Source: CAVSMC01 sp963798655 (GTDB lineage Bacteria > Pseudomonadota > Gammaproteobacteria > Burkholderiales > Casimicrobiaceae). From it: a DNA stretch of 64,000 nucleotides. The notes beneath the pieces are model-generated. The model did not search any database, was not told the DNA's origin, and saw only the letters and a list, made by a program, of their open reading frames with translations. Position 1 is the first letter of the stretch. Every line of letters begins with the position of its first letter. The position numbers and the translations under genes were made by a program. Where the stretch lies: the NCBI GenBank assembly GCA_963798655.1, contig CAWCUH010000005.1:62001-126000 (forward strand). The letters run 5' to 3'. Shown here in pieces: positions 15,652-25,191 of the stretch.

Positions 15652-18267
15652 TCAGCTGCGCACGCGGATGCTTCGCAAGAGCGCCGGCAGGAACAGCAGC
15701 ACGGACAGCAGCGTCGCGGCGAGCGACAACACGAGCAGCTTGCCCATGCTCGACGTGCCGGGATGGTTCGACAGCCAGAGGCTTCCGAACGCCGTTCCCG
15801 TCGTGAGCGCGCTGAACAGCACGGCGCGCGATAGGCTCGACGCGAGGACGTGCTGCTGGCCGGAACGCCACGCGACGACGAAATAGATGTCGAATGCGAC
15901 GCCGATGCCGAACAGCAGTGGCAATGCGATGACGTTCTCGAAATTGAGCGCGAAGCCGGTGAGAGCGCACACGCCGAGTGTCGCGAGCGCCGCGAGAAGC
16001 AACGGCGCAAGCGTCAGCAACACGGCGAGCGGCTGCCGCAGCGTGAGCGCGAGAATCGCGACGATCGCGACGAGCGCCCACGCGCCGGCCTGCACGAACG
16101 CCCCGATGATCGTTCGGCTCGACTCGCGGATCGACACGGGCGCGCCGGTTGCATCGGGCGCGACGCGACGCACGGCGTCGACGAAGCGCGCGAGCGTCGC
16201 ATTGTCGTTGGCATCGCCGGCCGGCGACGCTTCGACGCGCGCACGCCCGTCGACCGATATCCAGTCGCGCACGAGATCCGGCGGCAGGCCGTCGATCGTC
16301 ACGCGCCCGGCGGTGAGCGCGGATCGCAATTGATCGAGCATCGTCGCGAGTCCCGGGACGAGGGCCGTGCGCGCCGCTTCACGCTGTGCGGGCGTGCCGT
16401 CGGCCAGACGCCGCAGCGCCGACGCGAGGCGCGCCGCGGCGGCGACGATCGGCGGCGCTGCAGCGCGAACCTGCGCGAGCGAAGCGGACGCTCGTCGCAT
16501 CGCGTCGACCAGCTCCGCGTCGCTCGGGACCGGCGCGATGTGCGCCGGGTGCAGCACAGGATCGAGCAGCAGCGCCGCATCCTCGATCAACGACAGCTTT
16601 TCGTCCTGCTGCGCCGGCACGAAATCGGCAAGCGTCAGGGCATGGTCGACCTCGGAAAGCGCGGCGAGGCGCCGCGACAGCGCGACCGCGTCGGCGAGCG
16701 ACGGCGTCAGCACGTCGATCGTGTTCGGCGTCGTCAGCGGGTCCTGCGCGAGATCGTTCAGCGTCGCGACCGATTCGGCGGTCGGGCTCTTCAGATGCAG
16801 AGGATTGAAGTCGAACGCCAGCCACGGCAGCGCGGCGATGCTCGCGACCGCGGCGATGGCCGCGAGCGCGAGGAGCGCGCGGCGATGGCGCAGGATCGCG
16901 TCGTCGACCGGCTCGAACGCGGCGACGCCGACCGCTCGCCGCTCGGCCGGCGCGCCGAGCAGCATGACCAGCGCGGGCAGCAGTGTCACGCTTGCAACGA
17001 ACGCGATCAGCATGCCGGTGCCGGCGATGACGCCGAGCTCGGACACGCCCACATAGGCCGTCGGCACGAACGCGTAGAACGCCGCCGCCGTCGACGCCGC
17101 CGCGAGCGCGAGCGCGCTGCCGACGCTGGCGCCCGCGTTTGTGAGCGCGGTGCGCAGATCATCGCTCGCGACGCGGCTCGCGCGATACGCGACGCAGAAC
17201 TGGATGCCGAAATCGACGCCGAGGCCGACGAAGAGCACCGCGAACGCGACCGAGATCAGGTTGAAGCGTCCGAAGACCGCGAGTCCGAACGCGGCGGTCA
17301 GCGCAAGACCCACGGCGAGCGTCGCGAGCACCGCCGCCACCAGTCGCAGCGAGCGCAGCGCGACCCAAAGCAGCGACACCAGCGCACCGAGCATCAACGC
17401 CGCATCGACGCCGGCCCCTTGCTCGAGCGTGTTGAACTCCTCGTCGGCGAGCGGCACCGGACCGGTGAGGCGTACGCGAACGCCCGCATGCGCGTCGAGC
17501 CCCAGGTCGCGCGCCGCGGTGCGGATCGCGCTCGTCGCCGCGGCGCCCGGCTCGAGCGCCGTGTAATCGAGCACGGGCTGAACAACGACGAAGCGCCGAA
17601 GCTCGTGCGGATCCGCCTTGCGAGCGTCGATCATCGTGCGCCAGGAAACGGGAGCCGCGGCACCGGCCGCCGCCGCATCGAACGCTTCGGCAAGCACGGC
17701 AAGGGGCTGCGCGACCTCGTCGAGCGCCGACGGATCGCGCTGCGCGCCGGCGGCGATCAGCGACAGCGCATCCATCACGCCGCGCAGGCTCGGATCGGCG
17801 GCGAGCGTCCCGAGCAGCGGTTGCGCCGAGATCAGTCGCTGCGTCGTTCGCGCAAGCTCGTCGACTGAAAGAAACAGCAGCCCTTCGCGCTCGAAGAACG
17901 GACCGCCGTCGGGACGGCGCACGCTGCGAAAGCGACGCGTATCGGATGCGAGCCTTTGCGCGAGCGACGCCGTTGCCTGCTCGGCGAGCTCGGGGGTAAG
18001 GGCGTCGACGACGACCGCGATCGAGTCCATGCGCTGCGGGAACGCCGCGTCGAACGCCGCTTCGCGTTGACGCCACGGCAGCTCGGGCGAGATCAGCTTC
18101 GCCGTGTCGGTGTCGATCGCGAAGTGGCCGACCGTATAGATCGCCGACGCAGCAGCGAGCGCCACCGCGATCAGCGCGACCCAGGCTGCCCGCCGCGCGC
18201 AGCGATCGACGAGTCGCGCGATCAGTCGCGCGTTTCGCGGGTCGGTGATCAAACCTGACGTCCGCAC
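15652..18267 (-). CDS. hpnN: Hopanoid transporter HpnN (RND/MMPL family)
   Basis: HpnN is an inner-membrane RND-type transporter needed to move hopanoids to the outer membrane. The 871-residue protein has the expected two blocks of six helices: a helix at the N-terminus, five near residues 290-450, one near 485 and five near 740-870. Two long periplasmic loops lie between. The conserved G-L-G-V-D-F-G-I-Q-F segment is present. No ATG fits well; the GTG at 18267 or TTG at 18252 gives the usual start just before L-I-A-R-L-V-D-R. It is divergent from ispH and tail-to-tail with hpnL (4 bp between stops). Confidence 0.9.
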   Translation of the reverse strand: MRTSGLITDPRNARLIARLVDRCARRAAWVALIAVALAAASAIYTVGHFAIDTDTAKLISPELPWRQREAAFDAAFPQRMDSIAVVVDALTPELAEQATASLAQRLASDTRRFRSVRRPDGGPFFEREGLLFLSVDELARTTQRLISAQPLLGTLAADPSLRGVMDALSLIAAGAQRDPSALDEVAQPLAVLAEAFDAAAAGAAAPVSWRTMIDARKADPHELRRFVVVQPVLDYTALEPGAAATSAIRTAARDLGLDAHAGVRVRLTGPVPLADEEFNTLEQGAGVDAALMLGALVSLLWVALRSLRLVAAVLATLAVGLALTAAFGLAVFGRFNLISVAFAVLFVGLGVDFGIQFCVAYRASRVASDDLRTALTNAGASVGSALALAAASTAAAFYAFVPTAYVGVSELGVIAGTGMLIAFVASVTLLPALVMLLGAPAERRAVGVAAFEPVDDAILRHRRALLALAAIAAVASIAALPWLAFDFNPLHLKSPTAESVATLNDLAQDPLTTPNTIDVLTPSLADAVALSRRLAALSEVDHALTLADFVPAQQDEKLSLIEDAALLLDPVLHPAHIAPVPSDAELVDAMRRASASLAQVRAAAPPIVAAAARLASALRRLADGTPAQREAARTALVPGLATMLDQLRSALTAGRVTIDGLPPDLVRDWISVDGRARVEASPAGDANDNATLARFVDAVRRVAPDATGAPVSIRESSRTIIGAFVQAGAWALVAIVAILALTLRQPLAVLLTLAPLLLAALATLGVCALTGFALNFENVIALPLLFGIGVAFDIYFVVAWRSGQQHVLASSLSRAVLFSALTTGTAFGSLWLSNHPGTSSMGKLLVLSLAATLLSVLLFLPALLRSIRVRS

Positions 18268-18355
18268 GGCTTGTCGCTCCCGAGCGAAAGCGCGATCATA
18301 CGTGCATGCCGGCTCGCGATTTCGGATTGCGGGCCATTCCGACGGAGCTTGCCGC

Positions 18356-19303
18356 ATGCGCGTCGTTCTCGCGCAGCCACGAGGGTTTTGTGCCGGTGTC
18401 ATCCGCGCAATCGACATCGTCGAGCAGGCGCTCGAGCGCTTCGGGCCGCCGGTCTACGTGCGGCATGAGATCGTCCACAATCGCCACGTCGTCGAAGCGC
18501 TCCGCGCGAAGGGCGCGCGCTTCGTCGAGCACTTGAGCGAGGTGCCGGCCGGCGCGCGCACGATCTTCAGCGCCCATGGCGTCGCCGAGGCGGTCGAGCG
18601 CGAGGCACGCGAACGCAAGCTGCAGGTCCTCGACGCGACGTGTCCGCTGGTTGCCAAGGTGCATGGCCAGGGGAAGCGTTACGTCGCACAGCACCGCACG
18701 GTGATCCTCGTCGGCCACGCGGGGCATCCGGAGGTCGAGGGCACCATCGGCCAGATCCCGGGTCCAGTCATCCTCGTGCAGACGCCGGCCGACGTCGCGT
18801 CGATCGACCTTCCACGCGATGCGCCGGTCGCCTACATCACGCAGACGACGCTGAGCGTCGACGATACGCGCGCCGTCATCGCGGCGCTCGAGAAGCGTTT
18901 TACCGACATCGTGGGGCCCGACATCGGCGACATCTGTTATGCGACGCAGAATCGCCAGAGCGCGGTGCGCGAGCTCGCGAAGCTCGCCGACGTGATCCTC
19001 GTCGTCGGTGCGAGGAATAGCTCCAATTCGAACCGACTGAGCGAGATCGGCGTCGAATCCGGCAAGGCGAGCCACCTGATTGCCGATGCGAGCGAGCTCG
19101 AGCCGGAGTGGGTGCGCGGCGCCCGAACCGTCGGGCTGACGGCCGGCGCGTCGGCGCCCGAAGCGCTGGTACAGGAGGTCGTCGCCGCGCTCGTACGCCT
19201 CGGCGCATGCGAGGTTACAACTCTGCCCGGCATCGAGGAAAACGTCTCGTTCCGACTCCCGGTCGAGTTGCTGAGGCGCACGAAGTCCGCGGCCGCCGGC
19301 TGA
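18356..19303 (+). CDS. ispH: 4-hydroxy-3-methylbut-2-enyl diphosphate reductase
   Basis: IspH (LytB) makes IPP and DMAPP in the last step of the MEP pathway using a [4Fe-4S] cluster. The three cluster cysteines are seen in R-G-F-C-A-G-V (C12), D-A-T-C-P-L-V and D-I-C-Y-A-T-Q-N-R. The substrate-binding block S-S-N-S-N-R-L is also present. At 315 residues it has the usual length. It lies 12 bp upstream of hpnH in the same operon, linking isoprenoid precursor supply directly to hopanoid production. It may be a second ispH copy in this genome. Confidence 0.95.
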   Translation: MRVVLAQPRGFCAGVIRAIDIVEQALERFGPPVYVRHEIVHNRHVVEALRAKGARFVEHLSEVPAGARTIFSAHGVAEAVEREARERKLQVLDATCPLVAKVHGQGKRYVAQHRTVILVGHAGHPEVEGTIGQIPGPVILVQTPADVASIDLPRDAPVAYITQTTLSVDDTRAVIAALEKRFTDIVGPDIGDICYATQNRQSAVRELAKLADVILVVGARNSSNSNRLSEIGVESGKASHLIADASELEPEWVRGARTVGLTAGASAPEALVQEVVAALVRLGACEVTTLPGIEENVSFRLPVELLRRTKSAAAG

Positions 19304-19315
19304 TCGAGAAACCCC

Positions 19316-20455
19316 GTGCCGATTCCATTGCGCCAGATCGCCCGCGTCGGCGCCTATGTGATGCGCCAACGGCTCGCCGGCCGGCGCCGCTACCCGCTCG
19401 TTCTGATGCTCGAGCCGCTGTTCCGCTGCAACCTCGCATGCGCGGGCTGCGGCAAGATCGACTATCCGGACGAAATACTCGACCAGCGCCTTTCCGTGCA
19501 GCAATGCCTCGACGCCGTCGACGAATGCGGCGCCCCGGTCGTATCGATCGCCGGCGGCGAGCCGCTGCTGCACAAGGAGATCGAGCATATCGTCGCCGGC
19601 ATCGTCGCGCGGCGCAAGTTCGTCTATCTGTGCACGAACGCGCTGCTGCTGCCGAAGAAGCTCGCGCGCTTCGAGCCGAGCCCGTACTTCGCATGGTCGG
19701 TGCACCTCGACGGCGACCGCGGCATGCACGACCGCTCCGTATGCCAACCCGGCGTTTACGAGCGCGCGGCAGTGGCGATCCGGGCCGCGAAGCAGCGCGG
19801 CTTTCGCGTCAACGTGAACTGCACGCTGTTCGACGATGCCGACCCGCAGCGCGTCGCGCGATTCTTCGACGATGCGATGACGCTCGGCGTCGACGGCATC
19901 ACCGTGTCGCCGGGATACGCGTACGAGCGCGCGCCCGACCAGGCGCATTTCCTCAGGCGTACGCAGACGAAGGCGCTGTTTCGCGACATCCTGCGCAACC
20001 GTCGCCGCAGCTGGTCGTTCAGCCAGTCGTCGCTGTTCCTCGACTTCCTCGCCGGCAACCAGAGCTATCGCTGCACGCCGTGGGGCAATCCGACGCGAAA
20101 CGTCTTCGGCTGGCAGCGCCCCTGCTACCTGCTCGGCGAAGGCTACGCGCCGACGTTCCGCCAGCTGATGGACGACACCGATTGGGACGCGTACGGCACC
20201 GGCCACTACGAAAAATGCGCCGATTGCATGGTGCACAGCGGATACGAGCCGACGGCCGTCGACGACGCGGTGCGCCATCCGCTGAAAGCCCTCGCGGTGT
20301 CGCTTCGCGGCGTACGCACCGACGGCGCGATGGCGCCCGAGATTCCGCTCGAGCGCCAGCGCCCCGCCAGGTACGTGCACTCACACCACGTCGAGCAGAA
20401 GCTCGCCGAGATTCGGATAACCAAGTCCGTCGCCAAGACGCCCGCGCGCACGTGA
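19316..20455 (+). CDS. hpnH: Adenosylhopane synthase HpnH (radical SAM)
   Basis: HpnH attaches the adenosyl moiety of SAM to diploptene, the first step in building the C5 side chain. The radical SAM ligands are C38-x3-C42-x2-C45 (R-C-N-L-A-C-A-G-C). The G-G-E-P motif is in S-I-A-G-G-E-P-L, and a C-terminal cysteine group is at K-C-A-D-C-M. It starts with GTG at 19316, 12 bp after ispH. The last 75 bp overlap the 3' end of hpnG on the opposite strand. Confidence 0.95.
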   Translation: MPIPLRQIARVGAYVMRQRLAGRRRYPLVLMLEPLFRCNLACAGCGKIDYPDEILDQRLSVQQCLDAVDECGAPVVSIAGGEPLLHKEIEHIVAGIVARRKFVYLCTNALLLPKKLARFEPSPYFAWSVHLDGDRGMHDRSVCQPGVYERAAVAIRAAKQRGFRVNVNCTLFDDADPQRVARFFDDAMTLGVDGITVSPGYAYERAPDQAHFLRRTQTKALFRDILRNRRRSWSFSQSSLFLDFLAGNQSYRCTPWGNPTRNVFGWQRPCYLLGEGYAPTFRQLMDDTDWDAYGTGHYEKCADCMVHSGYEPTAVDDAVRHPLKALAVSLRGVRTDGAMAPEIPLERQRPARYVHSHHVEQKLAEIRITKSVAKTPART

Positions 20456-21091
20456 CAGCGCGCGCAGCGCACGCAGCACGTCGATCGATGCGGCGGTGAG
20501 CGGCGCAAGCTGCGCCGGCGAGCGCGCGATCGAGCGCAACACCGCGCGCACGTCGATGCGGCCTCCCTCGGTTAGCGCGATGCCGGCCGCAGCCGGAAGC
20601 GTGCGTTCCACCGGATCGCATACGACGCGGAACACGGCGAACGGGAGCGCATGCGCCTGCGCGAGCCGCGCGACGACGTGCGATTCCATGTCGACCACGC
20701 ACGCCGCTGTCGTCACATGAAGTTCGCGCTTGGCGGACCGGTCGCCGACGATCGAATCGACGCCGGCGACGTCGCCGATGCGCGCTTCGGGGATCCGTGC
20801 GGCAAGCCTCGCGAGCCACGACGAATCGGCGGGCACGCGAACGCCGCCGCTCGCGACCGCGCGACCAATCACGCAATCGCCGGCCGTGAGATCAGCCGTG
20901 AGCGCGCCTGCGATGCCGAAGCTGATCAGCGCCGCGGCGCCAATGCGGATCTCGGATGCGAGCGCGTCGGTCAGACGCGTCACAGCAAGACCGCCGCAGA
21001 CCGCCCGTACGCCCGCCGCGCGCGCGATCCTCGCCTCGGCGGCGAGTCCGGTGACTGCGACGACGAAGCGCCGCGGCGAGCGCGCGCTCAC
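20381..21091 (-). CDS. hpnG: Adenosylhopane nucleosidase/phosphorylase HpnG
   Basis: HpnG removes adenine from adenosylhopane, yielding a ribosylhopane-type intermediate. It belongs to the purine nucleoside phosphorylase/MTA nucleosidase superfamily. Visible blocks are I-S-F-G-I-A-G-A-L, V-V-D-M-E-S-H-V-V-A (the ribose-binding Met-Glu pair) and F-R-V-V-C-D (catalytic Asp). The GTG start at 21091 overlaps the shc TGA by 4 bp. At 236 residues it has the usual length. It is the last gene of the hpnA-B-D-shc-G operon. Confidence 0.9.
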   Translation of the reverse strand: MSARSPRRFVVAVTGLAAEARIARAAGVRAVCGGLAVTRLTDALASEIRIGAAALISFGIAGALTADLTAGDCVIGRAVASGGVRVPADSSWLARLAARIPEARIGDVAGVDSIVGDRSAKRELHVTTAACVVDMESHVVARLAQAHALPFAVFRVVCDPVERTLPAAAGIALTEGGRIDVRAVLRSIARSPAQLAPLTAASIDVLRALRALSRARGRLGDGLGYPNLGELLLDVV

Positions 21092-23073
21092 AGGCCGAAG
21101 CGCACGCTCGTGTCGGCGCCGTCGCGCAGGTTGCGGTAGCGCGCGAGCGCCCAGAGCGGAAAGAATTTTCGGTACCCGTGGTAGCGCAGGTAGAACACGC
21201 GCGGAAAACCGGTTGCGTTGAACCGATCCTCGCGCCAGCAACCGGACGCCTGCTGCGTGCGCAGCAGGTAGTCGATGCCGCGAACGACCGCGGGATGATG
21301 CACGGCATCCGCGGCCATCAGCGCGAGCAGCGCCCAAGCCGTCTGCGACGGCAGGCTCGCGGCCGGCTGGTGAGCGCGATATCCGAGCTCGTAGCTTTCG
21401 GCCCCCTCGCCCCATCCGCCGTCGGCGTTCTGCGTCGACACGAGCCACTCGACGGCGCGCCGGATCTCCGGTGCGTGCCCATCGACGCCCGCGGCGGTGA
21501 GCGCGCACAGTACCGACCACGTGCCGTAGATGTAATTCATGCCCCAGCGGCCATACCAGCTGCCGTCGCGCTCCTGCGTGCGGCGCAGGAACGCGAGCCC
21601 GGCGTCGAGCGCGCCGCGATCGTCGTCGCCGCCGAGCTGCGCGAGCATACCGACGCAACGCGCCGTCACATCGGCCGTCGGCGGGTCGAGCAGCGCGCCA
21701 TGGTCGGCGAACGGGATGTTGTTCAGATACTCGCTCGTGTTGTCCGCGTCGAACGCGCCCCAGCCGCCGTTGCGGCTCTGCATGCCGACGACCCATGCGC
21801 GGCCGCGCGCGATCGCGCCGTCCCAATCGGCGTCGCGAACCGCGCGCCCGAGGCGCGCGAACCGGTCGAGCGCGAGCACGACCGCCGCGGTATCGTCGAG
21901 ATCCGGATAGTGCGCGTTCGCGTACTGGAAGCACCAACCGCCAGGCGCCGTCGCCGGACGCCGCAAGGCCCAGTCGCCGCCGGTGGCGACGATCTGATGC
22001 CGCACGAGCCAACCGAGCGCCGCGGCGACGTGCGCGAGCGCGGGCTCGTCACCGACGTCGAGCAGCGCATGACACGAGAGCACGGTGTCCCACACCGGCG
22101 ATACGCAGGGCTGGCAGTACGCTTCGTCGCCGTCGTGCACGACGAGCTTGTCGATCGCGCGGCGGGCGGCGAGGAGCCGCGGGTCGTCTCTCGCGTAACC
22201 GAGCGCGTCGAACATCATCACGCTGTACGCCATCGCCGGAAAGATGCCGCCGAGCCCGTGCTCGCCGTTCAGCCGCTCGGTGACGAACGCCACCGCGCGC
22301 TCGATCGCACGCCGCCGGATCGGCGACGGCAGCCATGGGTCGACGACGCGCAGCACCCGGTCGAGCGCGGCGAAGGTCTCGAACACGATGCGCGACTGGT
22401 GTGGCGCGCGCACGCATGCATGCAGCGGATGCGACGGTGCGAAGAGCTCCGGCGCGCGCAGCCCGCGCGGATTGCGCGCGCGTGGCTTCAACGCGGCGAG
22501 CACGAGCAGCGGCACGACGACCGTGCGGCTCCAGTACGAAATCCGCGACAGGTGGAACGGCGCCCAGCGCGGAAGCAGCGTCATCTCGACCGGCATGATC
22601 GGCACCGCCGACCACGGCACGATCGCGAACAGCGCGAGCAGGATTCGAGTGAATACGTTCGTCGCGCCCAGTCCGCCGTGCGCGATGATCGCCGCGCGCG
22701 CCTCGCGCATGTGCCCGGCGTCCTCGGCGTCGCCGATCGCCTTCAGCGCGAGGTACGCCTTGACGCTCGCGCTCACGTTGAACGGTCCGCCCGGGTACAG
22801 CGGCCAGCCGCCTTGCGCAGTGCGCATTCGCCGCAGGTACACGGCGATCTTCGACTCGACGCTCGCGTCCGGCTCGCCCAGATAGTGGTGCAGCAGCACG
22901 TACTCGGCGGGAATCGTCGCGTCGGCTTCGAGCTCGAACACCCAATGACCGTCCGTGCGCTGCTCGGCCAGCAGCGCGCGCGCGGCGAGGTCGATGCGAT
23001 CGTCGAGGATCGATCTGGCGCTCGGCGCCGCGAGCGCGCGCGCGACGTCCGCCGGCAGCGACGCGCCGTTCAT
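21088..23073 (-). CDS. shc: Squalene-hopene cyclase
   Basis: Shc folds squalene into hopene and diplopterol. The 661-residue monotopic membrane enzyme shows the catalytic D-L-D-D-T-A motif near residue 390, several QW repeats (for example Q-S-R-N-G-G-W-G-A-F and Q-N-A-D-G-G-W-G-E), and Y-G-R-W-G-M-N-Y-I-Y-G-T. The ATG at 23073 was chosen; an in-frame ATG at 23106 would add 11 residues and overlap the hpnD end. Neither has a good ribosome site, so coupling to hpnD is likely. Its 3' end overlaps hpnG. Confidence 0.96.
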   Translation of the reverse strand: MNGASLPADVARALAAPSARSILDDRIDLAARALLAEQRTDGHWVFELEADATIPAEYVLLHHYLGEPDASVESKIAVYLRRMRTAQGGWPLYPGGPFNVSASVKAYLALKAIGDAEDAGHMREARAAIIAHGGLGATNVFTRILLALFAIVPWSAVPIMPVEMTLLPRWAPFHLSRISYWSRTVVVPLLVLAALKPRARNPRGLRAPELFAPSHPLHACVRAPHQSRIVFETFAALDRVLRVVDPWLPSPIRRRAIERAVAFVTERLNGEHGLGGIFPAMAYSVMMFDALGYARDDPRLLAARRAIDKLVVHDGDEAYCQPCVSPVWDTVLSCHALLDVGDEPALAHVAAALGWLVRHQIVATGGDWALRRPATAPGGWCFQYANAHYPDLDDTAAVVLALDRFARLGRAVRDADWDGAIARGRAWVVGMQSRNGGWGAFDADNTSEYLNNIPFADHGALLDPPTADVTARCVGMLAQLGGDDDRGALDAGLAFLRRTQERDGSWYGRWGMNYIYGTWSVLCALTAAGVDGHAPEIRRAVEWLVSTQNADGGWGEGAESYELGYRAHQPAASLPSQTAWALLALMAADAVHHPAVVRGIDYLLRTQQASGCWREDRFNATGFPRVFYLRYHGYRKFFPLWALARYRNLRDGADTSVRFGL

Positions 23074-23098
23074 CGATGTGCGACGGCCGTCGATGCGT

Positions 23099-24028
23099 TC
23101 ATGCACTCAACCGCGGCGAAATGATCCCGTATCGAACGACGGTCCAGACGAGCGTGCGGCGGCTTGCGCGCACCGGCCGCCGCGGCGGCGCGAAGCCACG
23201 CGCGACCAATCGCCGAAGGATCGTTTCGTAGACTTTCGCCATCAGCGTCGGCGCGCGCACGACGCGCAGCGGGTGGCGCGCAAGGATGCGGTTTGCGCGC
23301 GCGAAATGATCGAGTGCGAGCGTCGCGAGCGCCGTGCATGCGTGGCCGAGCGCGGGATGCGCGACGATCGCCTCGGCGCTCGTGTCCGCGATGCCGGCTT
23401 CGCGCAGCGCTTCGCGAGGCAGGTAGACGCGACCGCGAGCCGCGTCCTCGTCGATGTCGCGCAGGATATTCGTGAGCTGCAGCGCGCGGCCGAGGTGGAC
23501 CGCGAGCTGCGCCGCGTCGTCGCCATGCATGCCGAACACGCGCACCGACAGCCGGCCGACGGCGCTCGCGACGCGGTCGCAGTAGACGTCGAGGGTTTGC
23601 AGGTCGGGCGCGACGATCGCGTCTCCGGCATCCATCTCCATGCCGTCGATGATCGCGTGGAACGGCTCGGGTGGCAGCCCGAATCGCGAGACGGCGAGCG
23701 CGAGCCGCGCGAAGCGCGCCGGAGCCGCTCCCCCGAACATCGAATCGACGTCGGATCGAAAGTGCGCGAGCGTCGCGAGCCGCGTCGACGGCTCGCCCGC
23801 TCCGTCGGCGACGTCGTCGACGCAACGACAGAAATCGTAGATCGCGAACATCGCCTGACGCTGATCGCGCGGCAACAGCCGCATCGCCGCGTAGAACGAG
23901 CTTCCCGACGCGACCGGTCGCGCCGCGGCGACATCGTTTCCGCGCTCGACCGGCTCGCGGCCACGTCGGTTCGCGGGTATCGAGCGGCGTGCGCGACCGT
24001 GCGACGATGCGCCGCGATGCGGTGTCAT
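23099..24028 (-). CDS. hpnD: Presqualene diphosphate synthase HpnD
   Basis: HpnD condenses two farnesyl diphosphates to presqualene diphosphate. The two Mg2+-binding motifs are V-D-D-V-A-D (residues 70-75) and L-T-N-I-L-R-D-I-D-E-D-A. The S-G-S-S-F-Y start of the catalytic domain and Y-C-D-R-V-A-S-A-V-G-R-L-S point to HpnD rather than HpnC. The ATG at 24028 overlaps the hpnB TGA (ATGA); about 38 Arg-rich residues precede the domain, so the true start may be internal. No hpnC or hpnE is seen beside it, which is unusual. Confidence 0.9.
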   Translation of the reverse strand: MTPHRGASSHGRARRSIPANRRGREPVERGNDVAAARPVASGSSFYAAMRLLPRDQRQAMFAIYDFCRCVDDVADGAGEPSTRLATLAHFRSDVDSMFGGAAPARFARLALAVSRFGLPPEPFHAIIDGMEMDAGDAIVAPDLQTLDVYCDRVASAVGRLSVRVFGMHGDDAAQLAVHLGRALQLTNILRDIDEDAARGRVYLPREALREAGIADTSAEAIVAHPALGHACTALATLALDHFARANRILARHPLRVVRAPTLMAKVYETILRRLVARGFAPPRRPVRASRRTLVWTVVRYGIISPRLSA

Positions 24029-25191
24029 CGCGGCACGCCGCGAGCCGCGTACACGCGACCCTTCCACAAGCCGGCCCGGCCGCGCGCCGACTGGTATGCC
24101 GAATCGATGGTGAACACGAGATACGCGCCGGCGATTGCCGGCAGCGCGATGCCCCAGAGCGGCGATACGCGATAAAACCGCAATGTCGGTTGAAATGCAA
24201 GCGCCATCAGCATCCACGCGAGCACGCCGAGACCGCGAGCGACACCGGTGCCGAAGATCGCGAGCGCCGTGGGTGCGATGTATGTCAGCACCATGCCGAT
24301 AACCGTGAGTACCAGCAATGCCGGGGAGAAACGCAGTTGCGCGTACGCGCTGCGGGCGACCATCCGGCGAATGTCGCCGATCGAGGCGTACGCGCGAACG
24401 CTGCGCACGTGCTCGGACAACGCGACACGGATCGGCGCGAACGGCTTGATCAGCCGCGCGAGCGCGCAGTCGTCGATCAGCTCGCCGCGCACGGCAGGCA
24501 GCCCGCCGGCACGCTCGAGGGTCGCCCGCCGCACGAGCATGCAGCCGCCTGCCGCGGCCGCTGCACGGCGCTCGGCGCGGTTCACCCAGTCGAACGGATA
24601 GAGCATCTGGAAGAAGAAGACGAAGGCAGGGACGAACGCGCGTTCCACCGCGTTTTCGCAGCGCAGCTTGGCCATCAGCGATACGACCGCAAGCGATCGC
24701 GCGAGTGCCGCGCTCGCGAGTCGCGCCACGCTGTCGGGATCGTGAACGATGTCCGCGTCGGTGAAAAGCACGTAGTCGGGCGCATCCGGTAACGTTTGCA
24801 CGTAGGCGATGCCGCATTGGAGCGCCCAGAGCTTGCCCGTCCAGCCATCGGGCGTCGGCGAGGCGGCGACGACCGTCAGCCGCTCGCTCGCTTCGCACGC
24901 GGCGGCCGCGCGACCGGCATTCTCGGCGGTGGCGTCGGAGCTCGCGTCGTCGACGACGATCACCGACAGCTTGCCGGCGTAGCGCTGGGCCACGAGCGAT
25001 TGGACGCAGCCGGCGATCACGTCGGCCTCGTCGCGCGCCGGCACGATCGCCGCGACGGCGGGCCAGGCGATGCCGCTCGCAAGCGGCGGCGGCGGTTCAT
25101 CGTGCGGCTGCGCGCGCCAGAAGCGGCCGCGTGCGGCGAGCAAATACACCCAGCTCACGCAGGCGAGTGCGCCGATCGCGACGGCGGTCAT
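24025..25191 (-). CDS. hpnB: Hopanoid-associated glycosyltransferase HpnB
   Basis: A 388-residue GT2 membrane glycosyltransferase regularly found in hopanoid clusters; its acceptor is not established. Features are an N-terminal helix, A-I-V-P-A-R-D-E-A-D, V-V-D-D-A-S-S-D, the D-A-D metal motif in L-F-T-D-A-D-I-V, E-L-I-D-D-C-A-L-A, and two or three C-terminal membrane helices. The ATG at 25191 overlaps the hpnA stop by 4 bp, and its own stop overlaps hpnD. Confidence 0.9.
   Translation of the reverse strand: MTAVAIGALACVSWVYLLAARGRFWRAQPHDEPPPPLASGIAWPAVAAIVPARDEADVIAGCVQSLVAQRYAGKLSVIVVDDASSDATAENAGRAAAACEASERLTVVAASPTPDGWTGKLWALQCGIAYVQTLPDAPDYVLFTDADIVHDPDSVARLASAALARSLAVVSLMAKLRCENAVERAFVPAFVFFFQMLYPFDWVNRAERRAAAAAGGCMLVRRATLERAGGLPAVRGELIDDCALARLIKPFAPIRVALSEHVRSVRAYASIGDIRRMVARSAYAQLRFSPALLVLTVIGMVLTYIAPTALAIFGTGVARGLGVLAWMLMALAFQPTLRFYRVSPLWGIALPAIAGAYLVFTIDSAYQSARGRAGLWKGRVYAARGVPR

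Noticed and set aside
15850..17868. Long plus-strand frame (672 codons) opposite hpnN
   Set aside because: It is very Arg-rich with no motif; hpnN on the minus strand has clear RND sequence.
23099..24028. HpnC identity for the squalene-synthase-like gene
   Set aside because: The S-G-S-S-F-Y start and Y-C-D-R-V-A segment fit HpnD better.
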